A DNA stretch of 64,000 nt. Source: Mycolicibacter senuensis (GTDB lineage Bacteria; Actinomycetota; Actinomycetes; Mycobacteriales; Mycobacteriaceae). Within the stretch, counting starts at the first letter, position 1, and the number at the start of each line of letters is the position of its first letter. The position numbers and the translations under genes were made by a program. Below the pieces are notes generated by a model, which was not told where the DNA came from, did no database searches, and saw only the letters and a program-made list of their open reading frames with translations. The stretch is taken from positions 62,001 to 126,000 of the forward strand of contig NZ_LQPS01000039.1 in assembly GCF_002101885.1 (NCBI RefSeq), given 5' to 3'. Below are positions 1 through 9,103 of this stretch, in pieces.

Positions 1-1755
1 CGCGACGGCGGCCAGCGCACCCAGCGAACCGGCCAGCCCGGCGAACACCCCGAAGTGGTGCGTCCACTTGGTGGGGGTGAACATCATCGCGATGAACGAG
101 ATGATGGTGATCCCGATGATGCGCCGGCTCGGCCCGGCCGCGGTGCCGGGAATCCGGCCCTTGCGCAACGCCATCGCCACGCTCACCGCCAGCGCGACAC
201 CCAGCGCCAGCACCGGGAACCGGCGCGCCACCGAACCGTCCGGGGTGGCCAGGAACAGCCGCTCGTAGCGGACATGCTCCTCGAACCAGGCCAGGCTGGG
301 CCCGACCGCGGATTTCAGGGTGCTGGCCTCCAGCTCGCCGGCCAACGTCTGGTCGCGGAAGATCACGATCGCGGTGATGCTGATCGCGGCGGCGATCGGC
401 GCCAGCAGCGGTGCCAACCCGAACTGTGCCGAGCGCCGGTGCAAGATGGTGCGCAGCGGCCCGATCGCCACCAACAGCGCACCGATGGAGGCGATCCCGG
501 TCGGCCCGGAGAACAGCGTCAGCGCGCCGATGATGCAGGCGACCGCCAACGGCAGCAGTCGGCTGGTGGCCACCGCCCGCTCCACCGAGCACCAGGTCGC
601 CAGGATGCCCAGCGCGATGATCGGCTCCGGGCGCAGCCCGTTGTTGAGCGGCAGCCAGAACGCCAGGAACATGCCGGCCGCGGTCCAGGCCGCCGCCGTG
701 CTGTGTTTGACGGCGTGGCCCAGCCGGGGCAGCACTTCGCGGCTGATCAGCCACCAGCAGGCCAGTGCCATGCCCAGCGTGGGCAGTCGCATCCAGATGC
801 TGGTGGTCGACACCTGCGACCACACCGCCAGTAGGTCGTAGTACCAGCCGAACGGCGCCTCCGGGGTGCCGAACCAGCGGTAGAAGTTGGCCATGTAGCC
901 GGCGTGCTCGGAGATGCGCGCCATGGTCAGGATGTAGCCGTCGTCGCTGGTGTTGGCCCCGATGAAGTGCCACCACACCAGGACCAGGGTGACCAGCGCG
1001 TCCAGCGGCGACATCGACCACCAGCGGGCCGGCAGGAACCGGCGGTGCCGGGTGCCGTCGGCGGTGTCCAGCACATGCAGGGCGATCAGCGCGAGGATCG
1101 TCAGCGCCACCCCGAGGATCATCGCGGCCAGCTTCAGCGGCGTCGGCGCGCTGGAGAAGCGGCTGTCGACAGTGGCGCTGAAGTCCAGTCCGTCCGGCGC
1201 CGGCCCGGACAGGTCGGTGTAGACGCCGACGATCTGCGGCCGGAAGTCATAGCCGCTGCGGGTGCCGGTCAGCGGTGAGCCGGGGTGCTCGGCGTTGGGT
1301 CCGTGCTTGAGGCCGACGAACTCGGCGGTGACCCGGTCGGCGTGCGCGGTGAACGTCAGCTTCTGGCAGTCGGGGCCGAGCACCTGCGACAGCGGCGCCA
1401 CCACCACCGGCACGTTGCGCACCACCAGGACCAGGTCGTCGTTGACGCGTTCGATGAGCAGTCCGCGGTCGACGGCCTTGGGCGCCTGCTTGGGCACCGT
1501 GGACAGCAGCACGGTGTTGGTCTTGGTCAGGCCCGCGGCGGCCCGGCATGGCACGGTGATGTCCAGATCGGTGGCCACATAGCTGATCAGCGGTGCTTGC
1601 ACGCTGGCCCACGCACCGTTCTGCGGCCAGTTGAGTTCGGCGGTGGTCTGCTTGACCGGCAACAATGGGGTGAGGATCGCCAGCAGGGTGCCCAGTACGC
1701 CGGCGACGACGGCGACGGCCCGAGCGATGCGGAAGTCGGCGCGCGTATCGGTCAC
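1..1755 (-). CDS. embC: Arabinosyltransferase EmbC, N-terminal 585 codons (cut by window edge)
   Basis: Membrane arabinosyltransferase (GT-C fold) that uses decaprenyl-phosphoryl-arabinose; the EmbC paralogue builds the arabinan of lipoarabinomannan. The translation begins with a short basic segment and a membrane helix, then an extracytoplasmic stretch with VTVPCRAAAGL and STVPKQAPKAVDRGLL, then the family-defining DDGYILTMARISEHAGYMAN (first loop, conserved acidic pair) followed by YRWFGTPEAPFGWYYDLL, then several membrane segments ending near MMFTPTKWTHHFGVFAGLAG. These segments match my memory of M. tuberculosis EmbC better than EmbA or EmbB, and the position directly downstream of aftA agrees. 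The start is a GTG at 1755; an earlier start is possible because the frame stays open upstream. The C-terminal half lies outside the window. The upstream aftA gene is separated from it by an opposite-strand gene, so embC probably needs its own promoter in the 66-base gap before 1822. Confidence 0.95.
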   Translation of the reverse strand, partial: MTDTRADFRIARAVAVVAGVLGTLLAILTPLLPVKQTTAELNWPQNGAWASVQAPLISYVATDLDITVPCRAAAGLTKTNTVLLSTVPKQAPKAVDRGLLIERVNDDLVLVVRNVPVVVAPLSQVLGPDCQKLTFTAHADRVTAEFVGLKHGPNAEHPGSPLTGTRSGYDFRPQIVGVYTDLSGPAPDGLDFSATVDSRFSSAPTPLKLAAMILGVALTILALIALHVLDTADGTRHRRFLPARWWSMSPLDALVTLVLVWWHFIGANTSDDGYILTMARISEHAGYMANFYRWFGTPEAPFGWYYDLLAVWSQVSTTSIWMRLPTLGMALACWWLISREVLPRLGHAVKHSTAAAWTAAGMFLAFWLPLNNGLRPEPIIALGILATWCSVERAVATSRLLPLAVACIIGALTLFSGPTGIASIGALLVAIGPLRTILHRRSAQFGLAPLLAPIAAAISITAIVIFRDQTLAGELEASTLKSAVGPSLAWFEEHVRYERLFLATPDGSVARRFPVLALGVALAVSVAMALRKGRIPGTAAGPSRRIIGITIISFIAMMFTPTKWTHHFGVFAGLAGSLGALAAVA

Positions 1756-1821
1756 GGACCTAGATGCTATCGGGGCGCTCGGCGGCCCCGCGTGGTGTGT
1801 CTAGCCGGGCAGACTCGGACT

Positions 1822-2517
1822 ATGGACACTGTCGATTACGCCCCCGGCCGGCTCGCCGATTTGTTCGGTGAGCGTTCCCAGCGGACCGCGCTGCTGTGGC
1901 ACGGCAAGCAGCCCGACGCCCGCACGGCGCTCCGGCCGCTGGCCGAACTGGTGGCCGCGCACGACGTGCACGTGGTGGTGCCCGACTGGAATTCCCACCA
2001 CGACGACGGCGGGCGCGCAGATCTGCTGGGATCGGTGCAGTTCGCGCGCGAACGCGCTGACGACGCCGACGGCCTGATCCTGGTGGGCTGGTCGATGGGC
2101 GGCCTCGCCGCCGCCGGGCTGGCGGTGCACGCGAGCCGCTACGACGTCAGCTTCTCCCACGTGGTCTGCCTGGCCGGCGCGTTCATGGTTGCCGACCCGA
2201 TCAGCGGCGAGCATCCGGTGGCCGGGCTGCCGGGCGGCCGGCGCTGCCCGATCACGCTGCTGCACGGCACATCCGACGATGTCGTCCCGGTGACGGCCAG
2301 CCGCGAGTTCGCCGCCGCCCTGGCGCACCACCGGTGGCCGGTGGAGTCGTACGAGCTGTCCGCCGATCACGGGTCGATCGCCGGAGCAACCTACGACCCC
2401 GAGGCCGACCGCTATGCGGCCGCCACCGACCGCCGCACGTTGGCGGTCGCAGCCGAGGTGGCCGAGCGCATCACCGCCGCACCGCCAGCACGAACGGGCC
2501 GATCTTCTCCACGCTGA
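1822..2517 (+). CDS. Alpha/beta hydrolase (dienelactone-hydrolase-like), 231 aa
   Basis: Small cytoplasmic-looking serine hydrolase with no signal peptide or membrane helix. The nucleophile elbow GWSMGG places the serine at residue 91; an acidic residue in HGTSDDVVP (Asp152 or Asp153) and a histidine in SADHGSIAG (His183) complete a plausible catalytic triad in the usual order. The strand before the elbow (DGLILVGW) and the downstream VCLAGAFMV fit the fold. The substrate cannot be read from the sequence. The gene runs opposite to the arabinogalactan genes on both sides: its start is 66 bases from the start of embC and its last 47 bases overlap the 3' end of aftA tail to tail. M. tuberculosis has aftA directly followed by embC, so this is an insertion relative to that order. 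The ATG at 1822 was chosen because the open frame upstream of it is antisense to embC. Confidence 0.85.
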   Translation: MDTVDYAPGRLADLFGERSQRTALLWHGKQPDARTALRPLAELVAAHDVHVVVPDWNSHHDDGGRADLLGSVQFARERADDADGLILVGWSMGGLAAAGLAVHASRYDVSFSHVVCLAGAFMVADPISGEHPVAGLPGGRRCPITLLHGTSDDVVPVTASREFAAALAHHRWPVESYELSADHGSIAGATYDPEADRYAAATDRRTLAVAAEVAERITAAPPARTGRSSPR

Positions 2518-4366
2518 ATGCCGGCCCGTCGAACAGCGCGGCGTCCAGTTCCACGGTGTAGCGCTTCACGTTGGGATGGTTGGGATAGACGTCCTTGGCC
2601 AGCCGCAACGCGTAGGTGTCCCCGGCACCGGGCCGCAGCAGGAACACCGTCGGCGCCGGCCAGGGCAGGTCGTCGAGGGCGCGGGTGAACTGCGCCGAGG
2701 TCTCCAGCTTCGACCAGGCCTCGATCGCGGCGGCGCGCGCGGAGAACTGCGCCAGCGGGTTGGCGTAGTGGCTCGTCAGGCCCTGGAACCCCCAGTAGGG
2801 GTAGTAGGACAAGAAGCTGTAGTCGGCGGTGAGCACCACCGTCTCGTCGCGCGCCTTGCCGGTGGCCTTGGTGATGGCGGCGTCAACCGCTTCGTAGTAC
2901 TTCGCCGCGCCGGGCGGGCGCCGGTCGCCGCGCTGGCCGTGGCCGTCGGTGTCGGTGTAGGCCACGGTGATGTCGGGCCGCAGCACCTCGGGGATGTCCT
3001 GGGTGAACGCCAGCGCCCCGGCCAGCCCGACGGCGGTAGCCACCGGATGCACCACCAGATGCCAACCGGTCCCGGCCCGGCTGAGCGCCCGGGTGCCCTC
3101 GATGAAGCCGAACACCCCGGCGGTGGCCAGCAGCACGGTCAGCGTCGGCTGCAGCCGGAAACTCAGCAGCGTGGTGCGGGCCAGCGTCGACACCATCGAC
3201 AGCAGGGACCACAGGTAGACGCCGACGACGCCGATCGCCAGTGCGCCCGCCCGGGTGGAGCTGCGGGCTTTGACCACCAGCCATCCGGTGCCCAGCAGGC
3301 ACAGCGCGCCGAGCAGGGTGAACTGCAGCATCGGGAAGCTCAGCTCGGCGCCGTCGCCGGGCAGATAGTGCCGGGCGCTGCCGGTGTCGCTGACCGGGTG
3401 GTTCAGTGTGGCCAGCAGATACGGCGTCCAGGTGATTGCCGCGATGGCCACCGCGATGACACCGATCACCAGCAGGCGGGCCAGTGGGCGCAGCGCCGCT
3501 TTGAGGCCGTCGCGGAGGCGCGACGCCGCCAGCAGCAGCGCCATCAGCGTCACGGTGGACGCGCTGTAGGCCACCAGCAGGGTGTAGAAGGTGGCGGCGA
3601 AGCCGAGGAAGAGGCCGGTGCCCACAAGGGCTCCTCCGCCCGTTCGCCCGCCGGCGCCGTCATTCGCGAAGGAGCGGCGCCCGGGGGCCCGCAGGCCCGA
3701 CCAGGCCATGATCAGCACCGGCGGCAGCAACACGGTGATCATCGCCGCATAGGGCTCCGGGGAGCTGTAGGCCAGCGTGATCGCGGCGCCGGCGATGGTG
3801 GCGATCAGCGCGTACTCGAAGCGGATCAGCTTGTTCCACAGCACCAGAGCGACCGCGGCCGCCACCGCCATCGAGGTGATCGCCCACGGCTTGTACATCT
3901 CCCAGCCCGGGATGCCGGTCAGCGCCGCGGCCCGGCCGCCCAGCCAGAACCAGCCCGGCGGGTAGTACGACGGCAGCCCGAGGTAGGTCATGTCGTGTAG
4001 CGCTGGGCTGTCGGTCAACCGGGTCAGGTATTCGGTGCGGAACTGCTGGTCCACCGAGATCCCGAACAGATACAGCTTGGTGGCGCCCAGCGGCATCGCC
4101 AGCGTCACCACCGAGAACGCGCTGGTTAACACCACCGCCGCCAGCCACGCCAGCGCCCGCCGGCCGCGCCGCCACAGCAAGCCGGCGCCGGCCAACCCGG
4201 CCAGACAGCCGACCTGCCCGACGGTGGTCAGCGCGTGCAGTTGGTTCGACGACGGGTAGGCCGGCCATTGCACCCGGGCGATGGCCAGCAGTGCGACCAC
4301 GGCGACGACGACGGCGATGACGCCGGCCAGGATCATCTGCCCGACGGTGGCCAGCGCGGTGCGCAT
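2471..4366 (-). CDS. aftA: Galactofuranan 5-O-arabinofuranosyltransferase AftA, 631 aa
   Basis: GT-C integral membrane enzyme (GT85) that transfers the first arabinofuranose from decaprenyl-phosphoryl-arabinose onto the galactan chain. The protein begins with an N-terminal membrane helix (residues about 8-30), carries the conserved segment [16 protein letters not shown] and then [15 protein letters not shown] in the first large loop, shows about ten further hydrophobic segments, and ends with a soluble domain of about 180 residues rich in aromatic residues. Length is close to the roughly 640 residues known for the family. Position after dprE2 and before embC matches M. tuberculosis Rv3792. 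The 196-base gap to dprE2 holds a long inverted repeat, so aftA may not be co-transcribed with dprE1-dprE2. The last 47 bases overlap the convergent hydrolase gene. Confidence 0.96.
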   Translation of the reverse strand: MRTALATVGQMILAGVIAVVVAVVALLAIARVQWPAYPSSNQLHALTTVGQVGCLAGLAGAGLLWRRGRRALAWLAAVVLTSAFSVVTLAMPLGATKLYLFGISVDQQFRTEYLTRLTDSPALHDMTYLGLPSYYPPGWFWLGGRAAALTGIPGWEMYKPWAITSMAVAAAVALVLWNKLIRFEYALIATIAGAAITLAYSSPEPYAAMITVLLPPVLIMAWSGLRAPGRRSFANDGAGGRTGGGALVGTGLFLGFAATFYTLLVAYSASTVTLMALLLAASRLRDGLKAALRPLARLLVIGVIAVAIAAITWTPYLLATLNHPVSDTGSARHYLPGDGAELSFPMLQFTLLGALCLLGTGWLVVKARSSTRAGALAIGVVGVYLWSLLSMVSTLARTTLLSFRLQPTLTVLLATAGVFGFIEGTRALSRAGTGWHLVVHPVATAVGLAGALAFTQDIPEVLRPDITVAYTDTDGHGQRGDRRPPGAAKYYEAVDAAITKATGKARDETVVLTADYSFLSYYPYWGFQGLTSHYANPLAQFSARAAAIEAWSKLETSAQFTRALDDLPWPAPTVFLLRPGAGDTYALRLAKDVYPNHPNVKRYTVELDAALFDGPAFSVEKIGPFVLAVRR

Positions 4367-4459
4367 CAGCGGCGGCCTGTCGAGTCGGCGGCGGCGGAGG
4401 GGGTGTGGCTGTTGCCCGCCTTTGAGCGACAGCGGGCGATCGCCCGGGGGTGGCAGCGC

Positions 4460-4519
4460 GCCGAGTGTGCGGTTTGGGCGCGATATGCCGGTGATTTCAT
4501 GCCAAAACGCACACTCGGC
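4460..4519. repeat. 18-base inverted repeat between dprE2 and aftA
   Basis: Left arm gccgagtgtgcggtttgg (4460-4477) pairs with the right arm at 4502-4519 with one mismatch in 18, around a 24-base loop. No run of T follows on either strand, so it is not a textbook intrinsic terminator. It sits in the 196-base gap between dprE2 and aftA, where M. tuberculosis has little space, and could be a dispersed palindromic element or a transcript-stabilising hairpin. Confidence 0.7.
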
Positions 4520-4562
4520 GGGGGGCGGTGAGGCGTGGGCGGCATAGGGGAGGCGACCGGGA

Positions 4563-5327
4563 TCAGATGGGCAGTCGGCGGAAGATCGCCCGCGGGACGT
4601 GCCGCAGCACCATCATCACGTAGCGGAAAGCCCCTGGCGCCCACACCAATTCCTTGCCCTTGGCGGCCGCGGTGACCGCCAGCTCGGCGACGTCTTCCTT
4701 GTCGACGGTCAGCGGCGCCTCCTTGACGTGTGCGGAGAACCGGGTGCGCACCTGGCCGGGCCGGATCACCAGCACCCGCACCCCGTCGTCGCGGAGCGCC
4801 TCACCCAGGCCGAGGTAGAAGCCGTCGAGCCCGGCCTTGGTGGAGCCGTAGACGAAGTTGGTGCGGCGCACCCGCTCACCGGCCACCGAACTCATTACGA
4901 TGATCTGCCCGAAGCCCTGGGCGCCCATCTTGTTCGCCAGCAACACCCCGACCGAAACCGCTGCGGTGTAGTTGATCCCGGCGACCTGCACGGCCTTGGC
5001 CTGGTTGTGCCAGAGCTCCTCGGCGTCGGCGTCCATGCCGAACGCCACGATCGCGACATCTATATCGCCGTCGCTGAAGGCGGCGTCGATCATCGCCGGG
5101 TGAGCGGCGGTGTCGAGGGCGTCGAAGTCGATCACCCGCACCGACTTGGCACCGGCCGCCTCCAGCTGCGCCACGGCGTCGTCGCGGCCGGGATCGCCCG
5201 GCAGACAGGCCAGCACCACGCTCGCCGAGGCGTGGCGCAGGTAGCGCGCACAGATCGCCAGCCCGATCTCGGACGTACCGCCGAGCACCAGGATGGACTG
5301 GGGATTTCCGGTGGCGTCAAGCACCAT
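4563..5327 (-). CDS. dprE2: Decaprenylphosphoryl-2-keto-erythro-pentose reductase DprE2, 254 aa
   Basis: Short-chain dehydrogenase that reduces the keto intermediate made by DprE1, giving decaprenyl-phosphoryl-arabinose, the donor for AftA and the Emb enzymes. Visible signatures are the nucleotide-binding [10 protein letters not shown] (residues 13-22), the catalytic serine in VMSSVAGE (about 146-147) and the YGSTK motif (Tyr160, Lys164). Length equals that of the M. tuberculosis protein. Its ATG follows the TAG stop of dprE1 with no base between, which implies translational coupling. The basic, hydrophobic C-terminal end ([17 protein letters not shown]) fits the membrane association proposed for this enzyme. 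Confidence 0.96.
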   Translation of the reverse strand: MVLDATGNPQSILVLGGTSEIGLAICARYLRHASASVVLACLPGDPGRDDAVAQLEAAGAKSVRVIDFDALDTAAHPAMIDAAFSDGDIDVAIVAFGMDADAEELWHNQAKAVQVAGINYTAAVSVGVLLANKMGAQGFGQIIVMSSVAGERVRRTNFVYGSTKAGLDGFYLGLGEALRDDGVRVLVIRPGQVRTRFSAHVKEAPLTVDKEDVAELAVTAAAKGKELVWAPGAFRYVMMVLRHVPRAIFRRLPI

Positions 5328-6722
5328 CTACAGCAGCTCCAAACGTCGGGCCATGTCGGAGGCGAAGACCCCGTCGGGGTCGGCCCTGCGGCGCACCGCA
5401 ATCCACTCGTCGATGCGCGGGTACATGGCGTGGAAATTCTCCGCGGTGGTGCGGGAATCCTTGGCGGTGTAGAGCCGGCCGCCGAACTCCATCACCCGGC
5501 GGTCCAGCCCGTTGAGGAACTCGTCGAGCCCGGGCTTGATCGGAAAGTCCATGGCGACGTTCCAGCCGGCCATCGGGAAGCTCAGCGGCGCCCGGTTGCC
5601 GGGTCCGAACAGTTTGAACACGTTCAGCGCCGACGAGTGCCCGCTGGCCTGGATGTCGCGGATGATCGCCTTGAACTCCTCGACCGCCTCGGTGGGAACC
5701 AGGAACTGGTACTGGGCGAAACCCGCCGTGCCGTAGGCCCGATTCCATTCCCCCAGCAGGTCCAGCGGGTGGTAGAACTGCGTCAGGTTCTGGATCTTGC
5801 CGCGGTAGTGCCCGCCGCGCCGGTAGTACAGCTCGCCGATCACGCTGGCCGACAGCTTGTTCATCAACCCGTTCGGGAAGATGTCGGGCACCGTCATCAG
5901 CTGCGGCGCGTCGAATTTCAGCGGGTTGCGGGCCAGCTTCTTGGGCAGCTCGTCGCGTAGTGCCAGCCGGCCCCGGGTGATGGCCGCCCGGCCGAGTTTC
6001 GGTGGCGCGCTGACGGCGTCGAACCAGGCCGAAGAGTAGGTGTAGTCGGCCTCGCTGCCGTCGCTGTGGAACGCCACGGTCTCGTCCAGGTCGGCGGTGT
6101 TGTCGCCGTCGTTGATGAAGTACGCGGTTTCGGTGGGGGTCATCGCGATGACGGCGCGCACGATGATCCCGGTCAGCCCGTTGCCGCCGACGGTGGCCCA
6201 GAACAACTCGGCCTCGGAGCCGTCCGGAGTCAGATGCCGCACCGAACCGTCGGCGGTCAGCAACTCCATCGACACCACGTGGTTGCCGAAACTGCCCTCA
6301 CTGTGGTGGTTCTTGCCGTGGATGTCGCAGGCGATCGCGCCGCCGATGGTGACCTGGCGGGTGCCCGGCAGCACCGGTACCCACAGGCCGAACGGCAAGG
6401 CGGCCTTCATCAACTGGTCCAGGCTGACGCCGCCGTCGACGTCGACGACGCCGTCATCGGCGGAGATCGAGTGGATCCGGTTCAGCGCGGTCATGTCGAC
6501 GACCAGGCCGCCGCCGTTCTGGGCGTTGTCGCCGTAGGAGCGACCCAGGCCGCGGGCGATCACGCCGCGCCGGTTCGCGAGGGATCCGTGATCGGATGCG
6601 CGCGCCACGGCTTTGGCGATGATCTCGACGTCCGGGGTGGACAGCACCTGCGCCACGCTCGGCGCGGTGCGGCCCCAACCCGTCAGCCGCCGCGTGGTCG
6701 TCTGCAACTCGGTGCTCAACAT
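5328..6722 (-). CDS. dprE1: Decaprenylphosphoryl-beta-D-ribose 2'-oxidase DprE1, 464 aa, Ala at the Cys387 position
   Basis: FAD-dependent oxidase that oxidises decaprenyl-phosphoryl-ribose at C2', the first step of epimerisation to the arabinose donor. The FAD-binding segments [16 protein letters not shown] (58-72) and [20 protein letters not shown] (117-136, with the FAD-linked-His region) are intact, as are NGLTG and the C-terminal YTAKDSRTT and [12 protein letters not shown]. The ATG at 6722 aligns with the known N-terminus; the frame stays open upstream but that part lies across the divergent promoter region. The codon at 5553-5555 is GCC, so residue 390 in GWNVAMDF is Ala where M. tuberculosis has Cys387 (GWNICVDF). 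The 464 versus 461 residue lengths account for the offset. The TAG stop abuts the ATG of dprE2. Confidence 0.97.
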   Translation of the reverse strand: MLSTELQTTTRRLTGWGRTAPSVAQVLSTPDVEIIAKAVARASDHGSLANRRGVIARGLGRSYGDNAQNGGGLVVDMTALNRIHSISADDGVVDVDGGVSLDQLMKAALPFGLWVPVLPGTRQVTIGGAIACDIHGKNHHSEGSFGNHVVSMELLTADGSVRHLTPDGSEAELFWATVGGNGLTGIIVRAVIAMTPTETAYFINDGDNTADLDETVAFHSDGSEADYTYSSAWFDAVSAPPKLGRAAITRGRLALRDELPKKLARNPLKFDAPQLMTVPDIFPNGLMNKLSASVIGELYYRRGGHYRGKIQNLTQFYHPLDLLGEWNRAYGTAGFAQYQFLVPTEAVEEFKAIIRDIQASGHSSALNVFKLFGPGNRAPLSFPMAGWNVAMDFPIKPGLDEFLNGLDRRVMEFGGRLYTAKDSRTTAENFHAMYPRIDEWIAVRRRADPDGVFASDMARRLELL

Positions 6723-6800
6723 CGCAAGTGAGGGTACCGCCAACGCGCCCGCAAACCGGTTCCGCGTGACTAATCGGATGACTACCGTTACGATCGCGCA

Positions 6801-7361
6801 ATGCCTGAGACTCCCCCCACAGATTCCGCCTCTTCGGCCAAGCCCGCCAAGCCCAAGACCGCGGGTTTTCCGAAAACTTCCACTTCGTCCTCGGGACTGT
6901 CGGTGCCGACGATCGCCGCTCTCGCGTTGTCGGTGCTCGCCATCGTGTTGGCCGTCTTCGGCTGGTTCTACCCGTCGACGGGCCAGAAATTCTCCGGCGA
7001 TCAGCGCCAGGAAGCCAAGGGCAAGATCTGCGACGCGCAGGCCGTGGTGCGCCAAGGCACCCAGTTCAACACCAACCTGCAGAACCCGGTGCCCGGCGAC
7101 CTGGCCGGTGACCTGGCGGTCGGCACCAACGCCCGGCTGTCGTTGTTCGCCGGCGGTGCGTTCCTGCACCAGCGCCTGGAGGCCAATCCGGCCACCCCGG
7201 ATGACCTGTCCAAGGCCGTCGGCGACATGGCCGACACGCTGGAGGCGCTGAGCATCAACTACCTGGCCGGGCACTCGCCGGACGACTCGGTGCAGCAGCC
7301 GCTGCGCGACCAGCTGCGCGGTCAGATCGACGTGCTCGACAACCTCTGCCAGCCGGAGTAA
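6801..7361 (+). CDS. Conserved single-pass membrane protein, 186 aa, function unknown
   Basis: The protein has a low-complexity cytoplasmic N-terminus rich in Pro, Ser, Thr and Lys (residues 1-32), one clear membrane helix (about 33-56, [20 protein letters not shown]), and an outward-facing domain of about 130 residues containing two cysteines (in GKICDAQ and DNLCQPE) that could form a disulfide. I recognise no catalytic motif. It is divergent from dprE1 with 78 bases between the two starts, so the pair may share a regulatory region. A strong hairpin follows its stop at 7387-7425. This general type of small membrane protein is common in mycobacteria; no role is assigned. Confidence 0.75.
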   Translation: MPETPPTDSASSAKPAKPKTAGFPKTSTSSSGLSVPTIAALALSVLAIVLAVFGWFYPSTGQKFSGDQRQEAKGKICDAQAVVRQGTQFNTNLQNPVPGDLAGDLAVGTNARLSLFAGGAFLHQRLEANPATPDDLSKAVGDMADTLEALSINYLAGHSPDDSVQQPLRDQLRGQIDVLDNLCQPE

Positions 7362-7386
7362 CCCCCTTCAGAATCCGTTATCCGAT

Positions 7387-7425
7387 CTCAGCACCGGTTG
7401 CGCCAGTCGCGCAGCCGGTGCTGAG
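7387..7425. terminator. Hairpin terminator after the membrane protein gene
   Basis: Arms of 17 bases, ctcagcaccggttgcgc at 7387-7403 and its near-complement at 7409-7425 (one mismatch), enclose a 5-base loop and are followed by tcgttt. It lies between the membrane protein gene and the convergent vapC and could stop transcription from both sides. Confidence 0.7.
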
Positions 7426-7468
7426 TCGTTTCCGGGGCAGTACGGGAGGTCCGCGGGCGATGGCAAGC

Positions 7469-7864
7469 TCAGCGGAGTTCGCGGACCTGAAAGTCGCTCC
7501 GCACCTTGCTGATCCGCTGGTAATCGCGGTCGCGATGCAAGACGCCGGCCCCGTGGTACAGCGCTGTCTCCGCGATGAACAAGTCGGGTAACGGCGTTCG
7601 ATGCCACATCCCGCGATGATGGGCCAGATCACGCTGAAGGCGGCGAACCCGGTCGAAGATGTCGGCCGGTGCGGACAGCACCGGGTAGGCGTCACGAACC
7701 GCGGCGGACTGGCTGTCGTAGTCGGCGCCGGACCGCGCCGAGTACAGCCACTCGAGTTCGCTCATCTCACAGAGAGCCACGTCGGCCAGGTCGATATCGT
7801 CCGGCAACGCCGCACCGCCCACAAGCCGCACGTGCGCGCTCTTGTCGAGCAGCCAGAGGGTCAT
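7469..7864 (-). CDS. vapC: VapC-type PIN-domain ribonuclease toxin, 131 aa
   Basis: Predicted Mg2+-dependent endoribonuclease toxin. The four acidic positions of a PIN domain are visible: Asp7 in LWLLDKSAH, Glu33/Glu36 in CEMSELEW, Asp94 in PLPDLFIAETA and Asp112/Asp114 in LHRDRDYQRI. It pairs with the antitoxin gene just upstream: the antitoxin stop TGA overlaps the ATG at 7864 (ATGA), which is why this start is preferred to the GTG six bases upstream. Expression is thus coupled to the antitoxin and presumably repressed by the VapBC complex. Confidence 0.88.
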   Translation of the reverse strand: MTLWLLDKSAHVRLVGGAALPDDIDLADVALCEMSELEWLYSARSGADYDSQSAAVRDAYPVLSAPADIFDRVRRLQRDLAHHRGMWHRTPLPDLFIAETALYHGAGVLHRDRDYQRISKVRSDFQVRELR

Positions 7865-8088
7865 CGCCACGCCTGGTCAGACAACAGCGCATCGGTGTCG
7901 ACCTGCTTGCCCGCGCTCGCCAGGTGCTCGGTGATCCGTCGCCGCCGCTCGTCGGCCTCGCCCTGCGCCTCGGCTATCAGCCGGCGCAACGCTGATTCCA
8001 CCGTGGATCGCAGCGTGCTGCCGGTCACCGACTGGGCCTTGCGCACCAGCTCCTCGTCGAGCTCGATTGTTGTCCGCTTCACCGTCAT
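7861..8088 (-). CDS. vapB: VapB-type antitoxin, 75 aa
   Basis: Ribbon-helix-helix DNA-binding antitoxin: the N-terminal strand VKRTTIELDEELVRKAQ and following helix (TGSTLRSTVESALRRLIAE) are typical, and the charged C-terminal tail ending in DALLSDQAWR would wrap the toxin. The start ATG at 8088 is preceded (minus strand) by an AT-rich stretch, 8089-8125, that stands out in this GC-rich region and probably holds the autoregulated promoter. The last bases overlap vapC. Immediately upstream lies a decayed fragment of a Gly-rich-protein signal peptide, suggesting this pair sits at a site of repeated rearrangement. Confidence 0.88.
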   Translation of the reverse strand: MTVKRTTIELDEELVRKAQSVTGSTLRSTVESALRRLIAEAQGEADERRRRITEHLASAGKQVDTDALLSDQAWR

Positions 8089-8097
8089 GCATACATA

Positions 8098-8325
8098 TTA
8101 ACAGTGTATAAGTACATAATATCGCGACCGCCCCGGGGATGGGCAGTCCGGGGCGGTAGCCGGGAACGGCGACAGCATCTGCTCGACGACGTCGTCAGAA
8201 ACTTCGCCGTGTCCCAGCGACAGTGGTGTCCAAGGCGGGAGCCCGAACGCCAGGAAGACGCCCGCGGAGGCGGCCCGCGACGGTGGAGCTCTCGTGTACG
8301 TGAGTCCGTCAGCGTCTACCAGCAC
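8098..8325 (-). pseudogene. Decayed signal-peptide region of a GAFLAFGM-type Gly-rich protein
   Basis: On the minus strand a 75-codon open stretch contains SAGVFLAFGLPP (residues 20-31) followed 12 residues later by SDDVVEQMLSPF. This resembles the signal and first mature residues of the intact paralogues ([10 protein letters not shown], then ADFDDVLIDLL) in order and spacing, and the nucleotide sequence for the FLAFG core is also close. The normal basic N-terminal region and any Gly-rich part are missing; the frame ends beside the vapB start. I read it as a broken relative rather than a working gene. Chance similarity over a short stretch is the alternative. Confidence 0.4.
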
Positions 8326-9018
8326 GAGCTCAGGCTGGACCCCCTCCCCCGCCGTTTTCTATGACGAGGCTGAGTTTGTGTGGTCTACGTAAGCGAGGTG
8401 GAGGCGTGGGATCGAACGGGCTGGAGCGGGACCGCAGCAGCCGTGCCGTCCACGGCGCGGCGGCCCGCGGGGTCGAGCGTGAAGGCCGGCGCATGCGTTC
8501 GAACTGCGCTTTTCCCGGTTGAAGCAGTGACACCATTCAACATGCATCCTGATTACCGACAAGAATCATTACCGCAGCTAAGTGAATGGCGAGGTTAGTT
8601 TCACGGCGCCACCTGTCAAGCTGTGGCGTCAGAAAGCCTTTAGTGGGCTGTGCTTATCGCGCCTGTTCGGCTCGACGGGGCCGCAGCGATCTAGTCCACC
8701 TCACGTGTACTAAATTGACGGGTACGTCAATTAACTGTGGCTGAGGTTGAGGCGGTGTTCAGCATTCGGGGCGACCCGAGGTGGCAGCGACCAGTGGGGC
8801 AGGCGAGTGGCGAAGCGCTAAAAGAAGCCGATGACCTGCGGGAATAGCTCGCCAGAAGGCGCATCTGGCAACCAATAGACAAGCAGTCTTTTTCTGAGAA
8901 TTGGAAAATTTTCTAAGAAAGTTTGACCGACAAGACAGTGCTGATTCAGGCCTATAAGGCCATGTTAGCGCCCATTACTGACGGGTAACTCGCGTCATTC
9001 CGGCTTTGTGTACCGGGG
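8326..9018. other. Gene-free stretch upstream of the first giant Gly-rich gene
   Basis: I see no convincing coding sequence. The GC content falls toward the right, with AT-rich patches at about 8880-8920. The only clear structure is a short perfect inverted repeat at 8713-8732. Small open frames here lack recognisable domains. Confidence 0.5.
8713..8732. promoter_or_regulatory. Perfect 8-base inverted repeat, possible operator
   Basis: Arms aattgacg and cgtcaatt are separated by 4 bases (ggta). The compact dyad looks like a binding site for a dimeric regulator, about 390 bases upstream of the first giant gene. No regulator can be named. Confidence 0.4.
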
Positions 9019-9046
9019 TTGACGCGACGAGAATTAGCGTTAACGT
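9019..9046 (+). promoter_or_regulatory. Putative promoter of the 2039-residue Gly-rich protein gene
   Basis: TTGACG at 9019-9024, a 16-base spacer and TAACGT at 9041-9046 form a housekeeping-like -35/-10 pair, 57 bases before the ATG. The same arrangement (TTGACT, 16 bases, TAACCT, 55 bases to the ATG) precedes the paralogue at 16218, which supports both. Confidence 0.5.
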
Positions 9047-9103
9047 AGCCCCACACAGCGTTTGTTGTGCCGCCGCTATGTGCAAGCTAAGGGGAATCAG
9101 GTC

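Noticed and set aside
1-1755. embA or embB instead of embC
   Set aside because: The N-terminal sequence and the place next to aftA fit EmbC best; the missing C-terminal half leaves small residual doubt.
5328-7274. 648-residue version of DprE1 with a long N-terminal extension
   Set aside because: The extension lies antisense to the divergent membrane protein gene and is not part of any DprE1 I know; the ATG at 6722 matches the family start.
8104-8364. Plus-strand 86-codon frame upstream of the first giant gene
   Set aside because: Arg-rich, no ribosome site, no recognised domain; the minus strand gives the more meaningful reading.
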